Positions 1-8,155 of a DNA stretch of 25,312 nt are shown here, piece after piece; within the stretch, counting starts at the first letter, position 1, and each line of letters begins with the position of its first letter. The stretch spans positions 1-25,312 of the forward strand of contig CAYNKA010000023.1 of assembly GCA_964397655.1 (NCBI GenBank), read 5' to 3'. A model generated the notes under the pieces. That model was not told the DNA's origin, did not search any database, and saw only the letters and a list, made by a program, of their open reading frames with translations. The stretch comes from CAYNKA01 sp964397655. Lineage in GTDB: Bacteria; Spirochaetota; Spirochaetia; DTKZ01. The position numbers and the translations under genes were made by a program.

Positions 1-523
1 CGGCGAGGCGGATCTGGGCCTCGAGGATGGTGTCGAGGAGGTCGTTCACGAACGAAGGTTCGAGCATGAGGTAGACGAGTAGGTTGTCCAGGCCGGTCAG
101 GTTGGCCGCCCAGAGGAACATCGCGCGCATTCCGTAGGCGATTGCCCGCTCGTTCTTGTGGTTCCGCACGAGCCTCGGCAGGATACCCAGGCGCTCCGGA
201 AGGTCGGGGTCGGGCACCTTGAAATTCCCTAGTCCGGCCGGCTCCGTCAGGGGACCTTTGACCGGGTGGGAGACAGCCTCCTTGTTCCGCGTGTAGGTGA
301 TCCCCCATTCGTCCGTGAAGGAGTCTCCCTCCTCCGAGACGGTGCCGTACCAGGCGCGGGCCGCCAGGACGTCGAAGCCCGCCTTCACGTCGAAATCGTA
401 CTGCTCGCGGGCTTCGGGCATCAGGGCGGTATAGACTCTCTTGTCGATGAGGAACTCGGCTATGGGAACCCGGTCCGGTTCCTCGAACCTGAGGCACTTC
501 GTCACGCGTTCGTAGGAATTCAT
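1..523 (-). CDS. Uroporphyrinogen decarboxylase (URO-D)-like protein, N-terminal part, cut by window edge
   Basis: The minus-strand frame is open from the ATG at 523 to the left edge, giving 174 codons. The start reads MNSYERVTKCLRFEEPDRVP, which matches the usual opening of URO-D superfamily proteins (a short helix with an Arg, then EPDRVPI). GGAGAG lies just upstream of the ATG and the gene begins 10 bases after the isomerase stop, so it is the last visible cistron of the minus-strand operon. In such sugar or methyl-transfer contexts these proteins are usually not heme enzymes but corrinoid-dependent methyltransferase relatives or uncharacterised members; that reading is inference. The C-terminal half, where the family's catalytic residues would be judged, is outside the window. 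Confidence 0.75.
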   Translation of the reverse strand, partial: MNSYERVTKCLRFEEPDRVPIAEFLIDKRVYTALMPEAREQYDFDVKAGFDVLAARAWYGTVSEEGDSFTDEWGITYTRNKEAVSHPVKGPLTEPAGLGNFKVPDPDLPERLGILPRLVRNHKNERAIAYGMRAMFLWAANLTGLDNLLVYLMLEPSFVNDLLDTILEAQIRLA

Positions 524-533
524 CGTCTCTCCT

Positions 534-1349
534 TCACCCGAGCAGGGGTCTGAGATAGGCCAGGCTCTCACGCAGGGCGGTGTCCTGGTCGGGAATCGGG
601 AAGACCTCGACGCTGCAATACCCGTCGTAGCCGATCTCCCCGAGGAGGCGGATGAACGAGGGGAAATCGAATTTCCCGCAGCCAGGGTATTTCCTGTTCG
701 AGTCCGCGAAATGGACGAAGGAGACGAACTCCTTCGCGGCCTTCACGCTTCCCTCGACGTCCCTGTCCTCGATGTGGATGTGCGCCGTGTCGAGCATGAG
801 GCGGAAGTGCGGGGAGCCCACCTTCTTCACGAGCTCGAGGCCCTCTGTGGTCGTATTGACGTAATTCAGACCGAGGGTGTTCACCGGCTCGAGGGCGATC
901 ACGACGTTCTTCCTTCCGGCGTATTCCGTCGCCTCCGAGATCGCGTCGAAGATCCTCTTCTCCGTGACGTCCTTGGGAACGCCGGGGAGGTAGCCGCCCC
1001 TGGCCCGTCCGAGGTTTATCTGCCCTCCGAGCCGGGAGGCGAGGTCGATGGCGGCCTCTATCCGTGCCATCGTTTCGTCCCTTATCTCGTCCCGCGGATC
1101 GGAGAAACTGAGCCGATCCTGGCCGTAGATCTCGCCCGTGCAGACCATGGGGCAGCCGAATCCCACCTCTTTCAGGGAGGCTTCGATCTTCGCGAAGTCG
1201 AGTCTCCGGGGATCCCTGACCATGAGTTCCGCGTCGTCGTAGCCGCAGTCCGCGAGCGCGCGGAGGGATGCGTCGAAATCACCCTGGTAGGAGGTCACTC
1301 CCGGCGCCCGGTACACTTCCTCGGTCGAGACCTGGTAGGCGAGCTTCAT
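534..1349 (-). CDS. Sugar phosphate isomerase/epimerase-like TIM barrel (xylose isomerase-like, AP endonuclease family 2 fold)
   Basis: A 271-residue protein of the size usual for this family. It carries the expected metal-ligand pattern along the barrel: LEPVN (Glu) near residue 154, LDTAH (Asp and His) near 187-190, FVHFADSNR (His) near 213, and a late CSVEVFP (Glu) near 246. These four-ligand barrels isomerise or epimerise ketoses or keto-acid sugars with Mn or Mg; the exact substrate cannot be read. GAGGAAGG precedes the ATG. It starts 10 bases after the transketolase C-half stop and is followed 10 bases on by the URO-D-like gene, so it is co-transcribed with pentose enzymes. A role in converting an unusual sugar to a pentose phosphate is inferred from that context. 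Confidence 0.85.
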   Translation of the reverse strand: MKLAYQVSTEEVYRAPGVTSYQGDFDASLRALADCGYDDAELMVRDPRRLDFAKIEASLKEVGFGCPMVCTGEIYGQDRLSFSDPRDEIRDETMARIEAAIDLASRLGGQINLGRARGGYLPGVPKDVTEKRIFDAISEATEYAGRKNVVIALEPVNTLGLNYVNTTTEGLELVKKVGSPHFRLMLDTAHIHIEDRDVEGSVKAAKEFVSFVHFADSNRKYPGCGKFDFPSFIRLLGEIGYDGYCSVEVFPIPDQDTALRESLAYLRPLLG

Positions 1350-1359
1350 TCCTTCCTCC

Positions 1360-2277
1360 CTAGAGGCTTTTGACTGCCTCGACGACCTTCTCCGCCGTGA
1401 GACCGTACATCCTGTAGAGGCCCTCCATGTCGCCGGAGTGCCCGAACACGTCGTCGAGGCCGATCCGGACGACCTTCGCGGGCCGTTTCGCGGTCACGAT
1501 CTCGGAGACCGCGCCTCCAAGGCCTCCGATGACGCTGTGGTCCTCGATGGTGACGATTCCGCGGGTTTCCGCGGCCGCCCGGACCACGGCATCGACGTCC
1601 ATGGGCTTGATCGAGTACATGTCGATGACCCTGACTGCTTTCCCCTCGGCTTCGAGGCGTTTCGCCGCCTGCATCGCCGTTTCCAGCATCCGGCCGCAGG
1701 CGATCACCGCCGCGTAGTCGCCGTGGACGAGCTCCTTGCTTCCTCCGAGGGGGAAGGTCTCGCCGTCCGGATAGAACTCCGGCGCGGCTTCCTTGCCCAG
1801 CCTGATGTACACGGGTCCGTCCGTTGCTGCGGCCGTCTTCGTCAGGAAGCGTGTCGCGTTCGGAGTGGAGGGTACGAGGAGGGTGATGTTCGGGATGCTG
1901 CGGATGATGGCGATGTCCTCGATCGCCTGGTGGGTGGCGCCGTCCGCCCCGGTCTCCAGACCCGCGTGGGTGCCGGCCACCTTGACGTTGAGCTTCGTGT
2001 AGCACACGGCGTTCCTGATCTGTTCGACGGCCCGCATGCTCGTGAACACCCCGAAGGTCGCGGCGAAGGGTATCTTGCCGCAGGAGGCGAGCCCCGCGGC
2101 GATGCCGATCATGTTCTGCTCCGCTATCCCGACGCTCACGAAGCGTTCGGGAAAGGCCTTCAGGAACGCGAGCGTCCCCGATGACTTCGCGACGTCCGGA
2201 TCCAGGACCACGATCCTCGGGTCCGTGCGGGCCATATCGACGAGGGCTTCGGCGAATGCTACTCTGTTCGCGGTCAT
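1360..2277 (-). CDS. Transketolase, C-terminal subunit (pyrimidine-binding and C-terminal domains)
   Basis: A 305-residue protein beginning MTANRVAFAEALVDMA. The ATG at 2277 is chosen because it forms an ATGA overlap with the stop of the N-half; a longer open frame upstream lies inside that gene and is a shadow. GIAEQNM at residues 51-57 contains the catalytic Glu that protonates the TPP aminopyrimidine. The Pyr domain is followed by a Rossmann-like C-terminal domain from about residue 180 (VIDMYSIKPMD, IEDHSVIGGLGG). Together with the adjacent N-half it forms the split two-polypeptide transketolase common in bacteria and archaea. It exchanges two-carbon units between ketose and aldose phosphates. 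The partner RPE and isomerase genes point to pentose interconversion. Confidence 0.93.
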   Translation of the reverse strand: MTANRVAFAEALVDMARTDPRIVVLDPDVAKSSGTLAFLKAFPERFVSVGIAEQNMIGIAAGLASCGKIPFAATFGVFTSMRAVEQIRNAVCYTKLNVKVAGTHAGLETGADGATHQAIEDIAIIRSIPNITLLVPSTPNATRFLTKTAAATDGPVYIRLGKEAAPEFYPDGETFPLGGSKELVHGDYAAVIACGRMLETAMQAAKRLEAEGKAVRVIDMYSIKPMDVDAVVRAAAETRGIVTIEDHSVIGGLGGAVSEIVTAKRPAKVVRIGLDDVFGHSGDMEGLYRMYGLTAEKVVEAVKSL

Positions 2278-3116
2278 GATCGTACTCCTTCCAGTTCTTC
2301 GAGCGCCTGGGCGAGCTGCTCGTCGTTCGGCGCACCTCCGTGCCATTCGGCCTTGCCTTCCATGTAGCTGATTCCCTTGCCCTTCACCGTGTCGGCGACT
2401 ATCAGGGTGGGCGTGCCGGTAGGGGAGTTCGGCAGGGAATCGAGGGTCTTCACGATTTCCGGGATGTCGTGGCCGTTCATGGAGAGGACGTTCCATCCGA
2501 ACGCCCTGAATTTCGCGGCCGGATCCCCGATGTTCATGATGTCTCGGGTCTTGCCGCACATCTGGACCTTGTTGTCGTCGAGGATCGCTATAAGGTTCCC
2601 TAGCCTGAGGTGGGCGGCGGCCATTGCGGCCTCCCAGACCTGACCCTCCTGGATTTCCCCGTCGCCGAGGAGGACGTAGACCCTGTAGTCCTTGTCGTCC
2701 ATCCTCCCCGCGAGGGCCATGCCGGCGCCCACGGAAAGATATTGGCCGAGCGAGCCTACGGTCATGTCGCCGCCCGGGGTGAAGATGCTCACCGTGCCCT
2801 GGAGGATCCCGTCGGTCTTCCTGAAGGTGTCGAGGTGCTCCAAGGGGAAGAAGCCGCGGTGGGCGAGGGCGGCGAATACCGCCGGCGCCGCGTGGCCCTT
2901 GCTCAAGACGAACCGGTCTCTATCCTCCCACTTGGGCCGCTCGGGATCGATCCTGAGGGTGTGGAAATAGAGGACGGCGAGGATGTCGGCAGCCGAAAGG
3001 CTGCCGCCGGGATGTCCGGATTTCGCCTTGTGGATCATCTTGATGCAGTCCACCCGGATCTTCTTCGCCATTTCGGTCAAAAGTGCATAGTCTTTCAAGG
3101 GTTCCTCCTTCTTCAT
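2274..3116 (-). CDS. Transketolase, N-terminal subunit (TPP pyrophosphate-binding domain)
   Basis: A 280-residue protein with the full PP-domain signature: SGHPGGSLS (33-41), SKGHAAPA (72-79), and the thiamine diphosphate/Mg motif starting GDG at 151-153 and ending with LDDN near 179-182. This is the usual size of a stand-alone transketolase N-half. The ATG overlaps the RPE stop by four bases (ATGA), and the gene's own stop overlaps the C-half start in the same way, so the three are translationally coupled. A TTG at 3098 with AAGGAGG five bases before it is an alternative start that would shorten the protein by six residues. The enzyme works in the cytoplasm as a heteromer with the C-half. 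Confidence 0.93.
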   Translation of the reverse strand: MKKEEPLKDYALLTEMAKKIRVDCIKMIHKAKSGHPGGSLSAADILAVLYFHTLRIDPERPKWEDRDRFVLSKGHAAPAVFAALAHRGFFPLEHLDTFRKTDGILQGTVSIFTPGGDMTVGSLGQYLSVGAGMALAGRMDDKDYRVYVLLGDGEIQEGQVWEAAMAAAHLRLGNLIAILDDNKVQMCGKTRDIMNIGDPAAKFRAFGWNVLSMNGHDIPEIVKTLDSLPNSPTGTPTLIVADTVKGKGISYMEGKAEWHGGAPNDEQLAQALEELEGVRS

Positions 3117-3769
3117 GATCGCCCCCTGAGCAGCCTTACCGCGGCCGATGGGTCGGGGGCGTCGACGATCGCGCTTCCCGCGACCAGAACGGTGGCCCCC
3201 GCGCTCCTGATGTCCGCCGCGTTCTCCGTGTTGACGCCTCCGTCCACCTGGATGTCCACCTTGACGCCGAGGCGGGAGATCCGCTCCGCGACGTATTCGA
3301 TCTTCCGGAGGATCTGGGGGATGAAATGCTGGCCTCCGTAGCCGGGATCGACCGACATGAGAAGCGCGAGGTCGATGTCCTCGTACAGGTACTCGAGACA
3401 GTCGGGGTGGGTAGCTGGATTGAGGGCGACTCCCGCTTTCTTGCCGAGATCCCGTATACGCCTCGCGATCCTGTGAAGGTGGATGTTGAAGGGCGCCTCG
3501 GCGTGGACGGTGATCCAGTCCGCTCCGCAGGCCGCGAATTCCTCCAGATGGGAAGCAGCGTCGAGGAGCATGAGATGGACGTCGAGGGGCTTCTTCGTGA
3601 CCTTGCGGAACGCCCTGATCATGGGCTGCCCGAAGGACATGTTCGGCACGAAGGAGTCGTCCATGACGTCGCAGTGAATCATGTCGGCTCCCGCCTCGTC
3701 GAGGCGTCGGACCGCACCGGCGAGGGCGCCGAAATCGGCAGTTAGCAGCGATGCTGAAATCTTCGCCAT
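3113..3769 (-). CDS. rpe: Ribulose-phosphate 3-epimerase
   Basis: A 218-residue TIM barrel of normal RPE length. Metal and catalytic signatures are in order: ISASLLTADF at the N-terminus, HCDVMDDSFVPN near 32-43 (His and Asp ligands), DVHLML near 63-68, a MSVDPGYGGQ phosphate/metal segment near 139-148 and QVDGGVN near 174-180. It interconverts ribulose 5-phosphate and xylulose 5-phosphate, supplying the adjacent transketolase. It may act on a related sugar phosphate, as sgcE-type homologues are suspected to, so the family assignment is firmer than the exact substrate. It lies 33 bases after the DeoR gene and overlaps the transketolase N-half by four bases. Confidence 0.93.
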   Translation of the reverse strand: MAKISASLLTADFGALAGAVRRLDEAGADMIHCDVMDDSFVPNMSFGQPMIRAFRKVTKKPLDVHLMLLDAASHLEEFAACGADWITVHAEAPFNIHLHRIARRIRDLGKKAGVALNPATHPDCLEYLYEDIDLALLMSVDPGYGGQHFIPQILRKIEYVAERISRLGVKVDIQVDGGVNTENAADIRSAGATVLVAGSAIVDAPDPSAAVRLLRGRS

Positions 3770-3802
3770 TTTTCTCTATCCCGCCTTTCCGAATGGAACA
3801 GC

Positions 3803-4567
3803 TTATACGCGAACGAGGTTCACGCCGGCGTCGAGGTATTTCCTTGCGATCCCCTCGTCGAGTTCCTTGCCCGTGATGACGACGTCGACTTTGTCGAACC
3901 CGCAGATGTTCAGGAAGGAAGCCTGCTCGAACTTCGAGTGATCGCAGAGCACGACGACGCGGTCGGACGCCTCGACGATCTTGCGCTTGATCTGGACTTC
4001 CTCGATGTTGGTGATCATGAGCCCGCCCCTGAGGCTCGCGGAATCGACCCCCAGGAAGGAGCAGTCGAAACGGAGATCCTTGAGCAGGGCCTCCGCGAAA
4101 TATCCCGTGAGCGTGAAATAATGCCTTCGGAGTGTCCCCCCGATCACGGAGACCGTGAGGTGCTCGGCGTCGGTGAGCGCTTCGGCGATCATGATGTCGT
4201 TCGTGGCCACCATGAGGTTGCCGGTCTTGAGGAGATGTCTCGCCATTTCGTAGACCGTGGTGCTCGAGTCGAGGAAGATGCTCTCGTTCGGCTCGATCAT
4301 CTTCACGGCCTCTGCCGCGATTCGGCGCTTCTCTTCGGTGTGGATCTCTTTCTTGACGAAGTAGGGATGCTCGTAGATGTTCCCCTTCTTGACAAGGGTG
4401 GCTCCGCCGCGGGTCAGCTTGAGGATCTTCTCTTTCTCGAGCTGCTTGAGGGACCTACGGATCGTGGCGGTCGAGACCTCGAAGAGCTTCGAGAGCTCGT
4501 TGATGTCGCCGTACTCGTTCCGCGCTATGTATTCCTTGATCTTCTCGAGCCGTTCGATCTGCAGCAT
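3803..4567 (-). CDS. DeoR-family transcriptional regulator of the sugar operon
   Basis: A 254-residue protein with an N-terminal DeoR winged helix-turn-helix (about 5-58; VSTATIRRSLKQLEKEKILKLTRGGA) and a C-terminal DeoR sensor domain (FLDSSTTVYEMARHL near 99-113, LGVDSASLRGG near 172-182, LCDHSKFEQASF near 207-218). Family members sense sugar phosphates and usually repress their own operon. GGGAGGAAGGGG lies directly before the ATG. It is encoded inside the operon between the BtpA-like and RPE genes, which suggests autoregulation from the promoter near 6620-6647. The usual recognition-helix RRDL is RRSL here, which may mean a site different from TGTTCGA. Confidence 0.9.
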   Translation of the reverse strand: MLQIERLEKIKEYIARNEYGDINELSKLFEVSTATIRRSLKQLEKEKILKLTRGGATLVKKGNIYEHPYFVKKEIHTEEKRRIAAEAVKMIEPNESIFLDSSTTVYEMARHLLKTGNLMVATNDIMIAEALTDAEHLTVSVIGGTLRRHYFTLTGYFAEALLKDLRFDCSFLGVDSASLRGGLMITNIEEVQIKRKIVEASDRVVVLCDHSKFEQASFLNICGFDKVDVVITGKELDEGIARKYLDAGVNLVRV

Positions 4568-4583
4568 CCCCTTCCTCCCGCGA

Positions 4584-5393
4584 TCACCTTATCGACTTCA
4601 CCTTGTCCATGAACGCCTTGACCCTGTTTCTGTCGACGGGGTTCTCGAATTTGCCGTCGACCTTGAAGGTGGTCCCGACGATGGCTCCGTCGGAATGGGC
4701 GAGCTGGCGATCCACGTTCTCGATCCTGCATCCGGTGTTGCAGAACACCGCGGTGTCCCCGGCGGCCTTCTTCACCTTGAGCAGCACCTGGGAATCGGTT
4801 TCGGCTCCCGCGGTCAGGCCTGACACGCAAAGCGCGTCCGGGCGGTGGTTGAATACCGTGGTCCTCGCGATTTCCGAGATGTCGCGGTCGCCCAGGTACT
4901 TCGCCGCCTCCGGCACGATGTTGAAGAAGAGCCTGAGGTCCTTCCTGCCGACCTCGACCTTGTGGCGGGCGACCGCGCCGGCGTTCGTGTTCCAGAGCCC
5001 GAAATCACTCGCGTAGACGCCGGACATGATCTCACGGATGAAGAGGGCGCCCGTGGCCGCCGCGAGATCCACCGAAGCTATGGGATCCCAGAGAACGTTG
5101 ACGCCGAAGGGGACCTTGATCTCGCCCATGAGCTCTCCGATGATCCTGGCCATCGCGGCCGTGGTCTGAGGCTTGACCGCGGTGAGGTAGGGCATGCTGA
5201 ATTCGTTGGAGAACATCACCGCGTCGACGCCGCCTTCCTGCAGGCCGGAAAGCTCCCTGCGGGCGCTCTCGACCGCGAAATCCATCCCTTTCTCGGCGTC
5301 GTAACAGGGATCGCCTGGCAGGGGCTGGAGATGGCACATCGCAATGATGGGCTTCCAGGTTCCGAAAAGGTCCTTTATCCACGTCGTGTTCAT
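4584..5393 (-). CDS. BtpA/SgcQ-family TIM-barrel protein
   Basis: A 269-residue protein starting MNTTWIKDLFGTWKPIIAM. The ATG at 5393 is preferred over the longer frame from 5468 because AGAGAGG lies ten bases before it and the longer version would run into the M42 gene. Hallmarks of the BtpA family are visible: MCHLQPLPGDP near 19-29, GGVDAVMFSNEF near 55-66, FGVNVLWDP near 97-105, and a late GAIVGTTFKVDGKFENPVD resembling a phosphate-binding end. BtpA was named for photosystem I accumulation in cyanobacteria, but in heterotrophs this family (SgcQ in enterobacteria) sits in sugar operons and its reaction is unknown. It lies 16 bases before deoR and 43 after the M42 gene. Confidence 0.87.
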   Translation of the reverse strand: MNTTWIKDLFGTWKPIIAMCHLQPLPGDPCYDAEKGMDFAVESARRELSGLQEGGVDAVMFSNEFSMPYLTAVKPQTTAAMARIIGELMGEIKVPFGVNVLWDPIASVDLAAATGALFIREIMSGVYASDFGLWNTNAGAVARHKVEVGRKDLRLFFNIVPEAAKYLGDRDISEIARTTVFNHRPDALCVSGLTAGAETDSQVLLKVKKAAGDTAVFCNTGCRIENVDRQLAHSDGAIVGTTFKVDGKFENPVDRNRVKAFMDKVKSIR

Positions 5394-5436
5394 CTTTTTC
5401 CTCTCTGAGCTCGTATATTCTCGGACTGTCCGTTCC

Positions 5437-6522
5437 TCAATACCTCGCCAGCTGGAATCCGCCGTCAAGACCGGCGGCCATGGCGGAAACCAGGGCGGCG
5501 AGGAGATCGATGTCCGCTGCGTCGCAGGTCTCGATCGGCGTATGGGTGTACCGGGCCGGAAATCCCATGTCCAGGCAGGCGACGTACCCGTCCTCGAGCT
5601 GGACGTAGGCGGTATCCGTCAGCATGCCGAGGGCGGCGAATTCCTGGAGCTTGATTCCCATGCCTTCAGCAGTCGCCATCGCGAAGCGATACAGGCCCTG
5701 GTGGGCGATCGTCCCGTTCAAGGTTCCGCGTCCGTGGAAGTTGTAGAGCGAAACCGTCGGGCCCTTGGATACCGCGTCCTCGAAGCGGCCCGACAGGTCG
5801 GGCGTGTCGCCCGAAAGGCTCACGTCCAGGCATATCGCTATGTCCGGCTTGATCTTGCGCGCCGCGAAGAGGGCCCCTCTTAGGTTGAATTCCTCCCACA
5901 CCGTCCCGACGAGGTAGACGTCCGCCGTGGGCCGTTTTTTCCGGAGGATTTCGGCTATTCCGACGAGGGCGGCGCACCCGCCGCGGTTGTCGATGGAGGT
6001 TCCGGAGACTATGGTCCCCATGAGGCGTGAGAAGCTCGGAGCGTAGCAGATCGGGCAGCCTATGCGGATGCCGGCCTTCTCGACGTCGCCCCGGCTCTTC
6101 GCGCCGACGTCGATGTAGAGGCTCGTCACGAGATCCACCTTGTACTTTTCCTCCGCGGAGGTGGCGTGGTGGGACTTGTTTCCGATGACTCCGGGAACGT
6201 AGTCGCCGTTTATCGTGCCTACGGACACGTTGAGCGCGGGGAGCACCTTTTCGGGTATACCTCCCAGCCTGTCCACCTGGATGAGGCCGGAGGATTCGAT
6301 TTTCCGCACGATGAATCCGAGCTGGTCCATGTGGGCGAAGATCATGACGACCGGGCCTCCGCCCGAGCCCTTGATCCCCGCGATCACGTTTCCCGCCCTG
6401 TCGATGCTCACGTCGTCCGCGAGGCCTTCAAGGTAGGCTTTCAGCTTGTAGGCCATCTTCTTCTCGTAACCCGAAACCGCCTCGGTCAATACCAGGTCTT
6501 TCAACACTTCGATCGTTTCCAT
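5437..6522 (-). CDS. M42-family metallo-aminopeptidase-like protein (FrvX/SgcX type)
   Basis: A 361-residue protein, normal for M42. The ATG at 6522 has GGGAGAT at a good distance, unlike the 16-residue upstream extension. The five metal ligands of the co-catalytic dinuclear site can be placed: H64 in AHMDQLG, D178 in SIDNRGG, E210/E211 in WEEFNLRG, D233 in CLDVS and H327 in RYTHTP. Members are tetrahedral aminopeptidases or glucanases. The sgc/frv versions sit in sugar operons and may hydrolyse something other than peptides; that is inference. It is the first gene of the minus-strand operon, behind the promoter at 6619-6647. Confidence 0.9.
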   Translation of the reverse strand: METIEVLKDLVLTEAVSGYEKKMAYKLKAYLEGLADDVSIDRAGNVIAGIKGSGGGPVVMIFAHMDQLGFIVRKIESSGLIQVDRLGGIPEKVLPALNVSVGTINGDYVPGVIGNKSHHATSAEEKYKVDLVTSLYIDVGAKSRGDVEKAGIRIGCPICYAPSFSRLMGTIVSGTSIDNRGGCAALVGIAEILRKKRPTADVYLVGTVWEEFNLRGALFAARKIKPDIAICLDVSLSGDTPDLSGRFEDAVSKGPTVSLYNFHGRGTLNGTIAHQGLYRFAMATAEGMGIKLQEFAALGMLTDTAYVQLEDGYVACLDMGFPARYTHTPIETCDAADIDLLAALVSAMAAGLDGGFQLARY

Positions 6523-6600
6523 CGAATCTCCCGCCTTTTCGGCCTTCGTCCCTGTCCTTCCGAAATCCATGAAACTTAGCGTCAGTTTTTCGGATAGAAT

Positions 6601-6661
6601 TATTCAAATGATTGCAACATTGTAAAACAAAATGAAAATATATGCAATATAATTTTGAATA
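6601..6661 (-). promoter_or_regulatory. Promoter of the minus-strand sugar operon with flanking inverted repeat
   Basis: On the minus strand TTGCAT (6642-6647) and TACAAT (6619-6624) are 17 bases apart, in a very AT-rich stretch that stands out from the GC-rich surroundings. The arms TATTCAAA (6601-6608) and TTTGAATA (6654-6661) are inverted copies that bracket the -35/-10 pair, and a further palindrome CAAATATTTG lies at 6667-6676. They could be sites for the operon's DeoR-family regulator. The promoter call rests on the match and spacing alone. Confidence 0.55.
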
Positions 6662-6724
6662 AACCGCAAATATTTGAAATATCTTGACGTGATTCAGTAT
6701 AGGCATTCGTCGAAATTGCAGATT

Positions 6725-6799
6725 TGTTCGATGGCATGTTGGAAAATGTTCGAAAAAATAGGGAAACCCATTGACAACCTGTTCGATCGAACATATCCT
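6725..6799 (+). promoter_or_regulatory. Promoter and TGTTCGA operator repeats in front of the glycerol-1-phosphate dehydrogenase gene
   Basis: TTGACA (6771-6776) and TATCCT (6794-6799) are 17 bases apart. The spacer holds a perfect 14-bp palindrome, TGTTCGATCGAACA (6780-6793). Two half-sites of the same word lie upstream: TGTTCGAT (6725-6732) and TGTTCGAA (6747-6754). TGTTCG is the core of GlpR/DeoR-type operators, and the second gene of this operon encodes a DeoR-family protein, so autorepression is a natural reading. Confidence 0.65.
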
Positions 6800-6817
6800 T
6801 CCCGGAAAGAGGATGAT

Positions 6818-8143
6818 ATGAACGAACGATCGGTGCAATTCGAACGACGGCTCGCGATCTATGAAAAGGACGGGCTGGGCAGATTGCCACGCGCGGCCCG
6901 GTCCGTCTTTCCCGGCCGGTCCTTCATCGTCGTGGCGGACGAGAGAACCTGGATGGCCGCCGGCCGGAGGGCCGACGGGGAATTGCGGGGGGCCGGACTT
7001 CCGTGCTCGGAGCCGATGATGCTGGAGGGCGAACCGTACGGGGACGACGAGTCGGTCGCCGTGGTACGTGGTGGAATAGAAAGGGCGAAGGCGGTTCCCG
7101 TAGCGGTCGGTTCGGGTACGATCAACGACCTCGTGAAGAGGGCGTCGTTCGAGGCCGGAACGGGATACATCTGCGTGCCCACCGCTCCCTCGGTGGACGG
7201 ATTCACGTCGTCGGGCTCGGCCCTGAAGGTGAAGGGCTTCAAGACCACGCTCGAATGCCCGCCCCCGGCGGTGGTGGTGGGCGACGAGGACGTCATCCTC
7301 GCCGCCCCTGCCGAGCTCGTCGCCGCGGGTTTCGGCGACCTCGTAGCGAAAATCGCCGCCGGGCTCGACTGGAAGATAGCCGACGCCCTGGGGATCGAGC
7401 CCGTCGACCGCGGCGTCTGGCGGATGGTGGAACCGAAGGCCCGCGCGATCCTCGGGCTCGCCGGGTCGGTCCGGAGGCGCGAGCCCGGGGCGGTGGAGGT
7501 CCTCTACCGGGGGCTCATGTCCTCGGGGCTCGCCATCGGAAGATACGGCGATTCCAGGCCGGCATCGGGAATCGAGCATCTCCTGAGCCACGTCTGGGAG
7601 ATGGACGACCTGGAATCGAACGGACGACCGGTCTATCACGGCTTCAAGGTGGCGATGGGAACCCTGCTGTCGAACGTTTTCATGAGCGGACTCTTCTCGA
7701 GAACGAGGGACGAAATCGGAGCCTCCATGGCCCGTGAAGGTTCGGACCTCGCGGGAGCGAGGCTCGGTGAGGCGGAACGGCTGCTCTCCGGATCGCCCTA
7801 CCTGGAAAAGACCCTGGAAATCCTGAAAGGGAAGGTCCCGACCGGGAATTCGCTGGAAAGGCGGAGAGCGGACATCCTGGAGAAGTGGGAATCCCTCCGA
7901 AGGCTCATCCTTCGCAGGCTCCCACCGTTCGAGGATCTCAGGGCCGCCTTCGCCGAGGTGGGCTGCCCCGTGGAGCCTGCGGACATCGGACTGACTCGCG
8001 AGGAGGTCGTCCGAGGAATTCTCGTCGCCTCGCTCATCCGCAAGCGATACACCGTCCTCGACCTCGCGGCAGAAGTCGGCCTGCTCGAAGAGCTCGCACA
8101 TTCCGCGGTCGACGGCGGACGCTTCGCCCGGTTTCACCCATAA
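6818..8143 (+). CDS. sn-glycerol-1-phosphate dehydrogenase-like protein (AraM/EgsA family)
   Basis: A 441-residue protein from the ATG at 6818, which has AGAGG seven bases before it; the longer frame from 6674 would cross the promoter. It belongs to the iron-containing-alcohol-dehydrogenase-like fold. NAD-binding GSGTIND lies at 98-104 and PTAPSVDGFTSSGSAL at 121-136. Metal ligands are D174 in GFGDLVAK, H254/H258 in GIEHLLSH and H274 in YHGFKVAMG. The family reduces dihydroxyacetone phosphate to glycerol 1-phosphate, the archaeal lipid stereoisomer, and in bacteria (AraM) is used for glycolipid or sugar-phosphate metabolism. It is divergent from the sugar operon and followed 12 bases later by a DeoR-type regulator. 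Confidence 0.87.
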   Translation: MNERSVQFERRLAIYEKDGLGRLPRAARSVFPGRSFIVVADERTWMAAGRRADGELRGAGLPCSEPMMLEGEPYGDDESVAVVRGGIERAKAVPVAVGSGTINDLVKRASFEAGTGYICVPTAPSVDGFTSSGSALKVKGFKTTLECPPPAVVVGDEDVILAAPAELVAAGFGDLVAKIAAGLDWKIADALGIEPVDRGVWRMVEPKARAILGLAGSVRRREPGAVEVLYRGLMSSGLAIGRYGDSRPASGIEHLLSHVWEMDDLESNGRPVYHGFKVAMGTLLSNVFMSGLFSRTRDEIGASMAREGSDLAGARLGEAERLLSGSPYLEKTLEILKGKVPTGNSLERRRADILEKWESLRRLILRRLPPFEDLRAAFAEVGCPVEPADIGLTREEVVRGILVASLIRKRYTVLDLAAEVGLLEELAHSAVDGGRFARFHP

Positions 8144-8155
8144 GGAAGGAACGCA

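Noticed and set aside
1346..2335. Long minus-strand open frame rich in Arg and Gly over the transketolase C-half
   Set aside because: It overlaps a clearly conserved transketolase gene in another frame and has the Arg/Gly/Pro composition of a GC-rich shadow.
6428..8137. 569-codon minus-strand open frame opposite the glycerol-1-phosphate dehydrogenase
   Set aside because: It crosses the divergent promoter region and lies antisense to a gene with intact active-site motifs; no family features.
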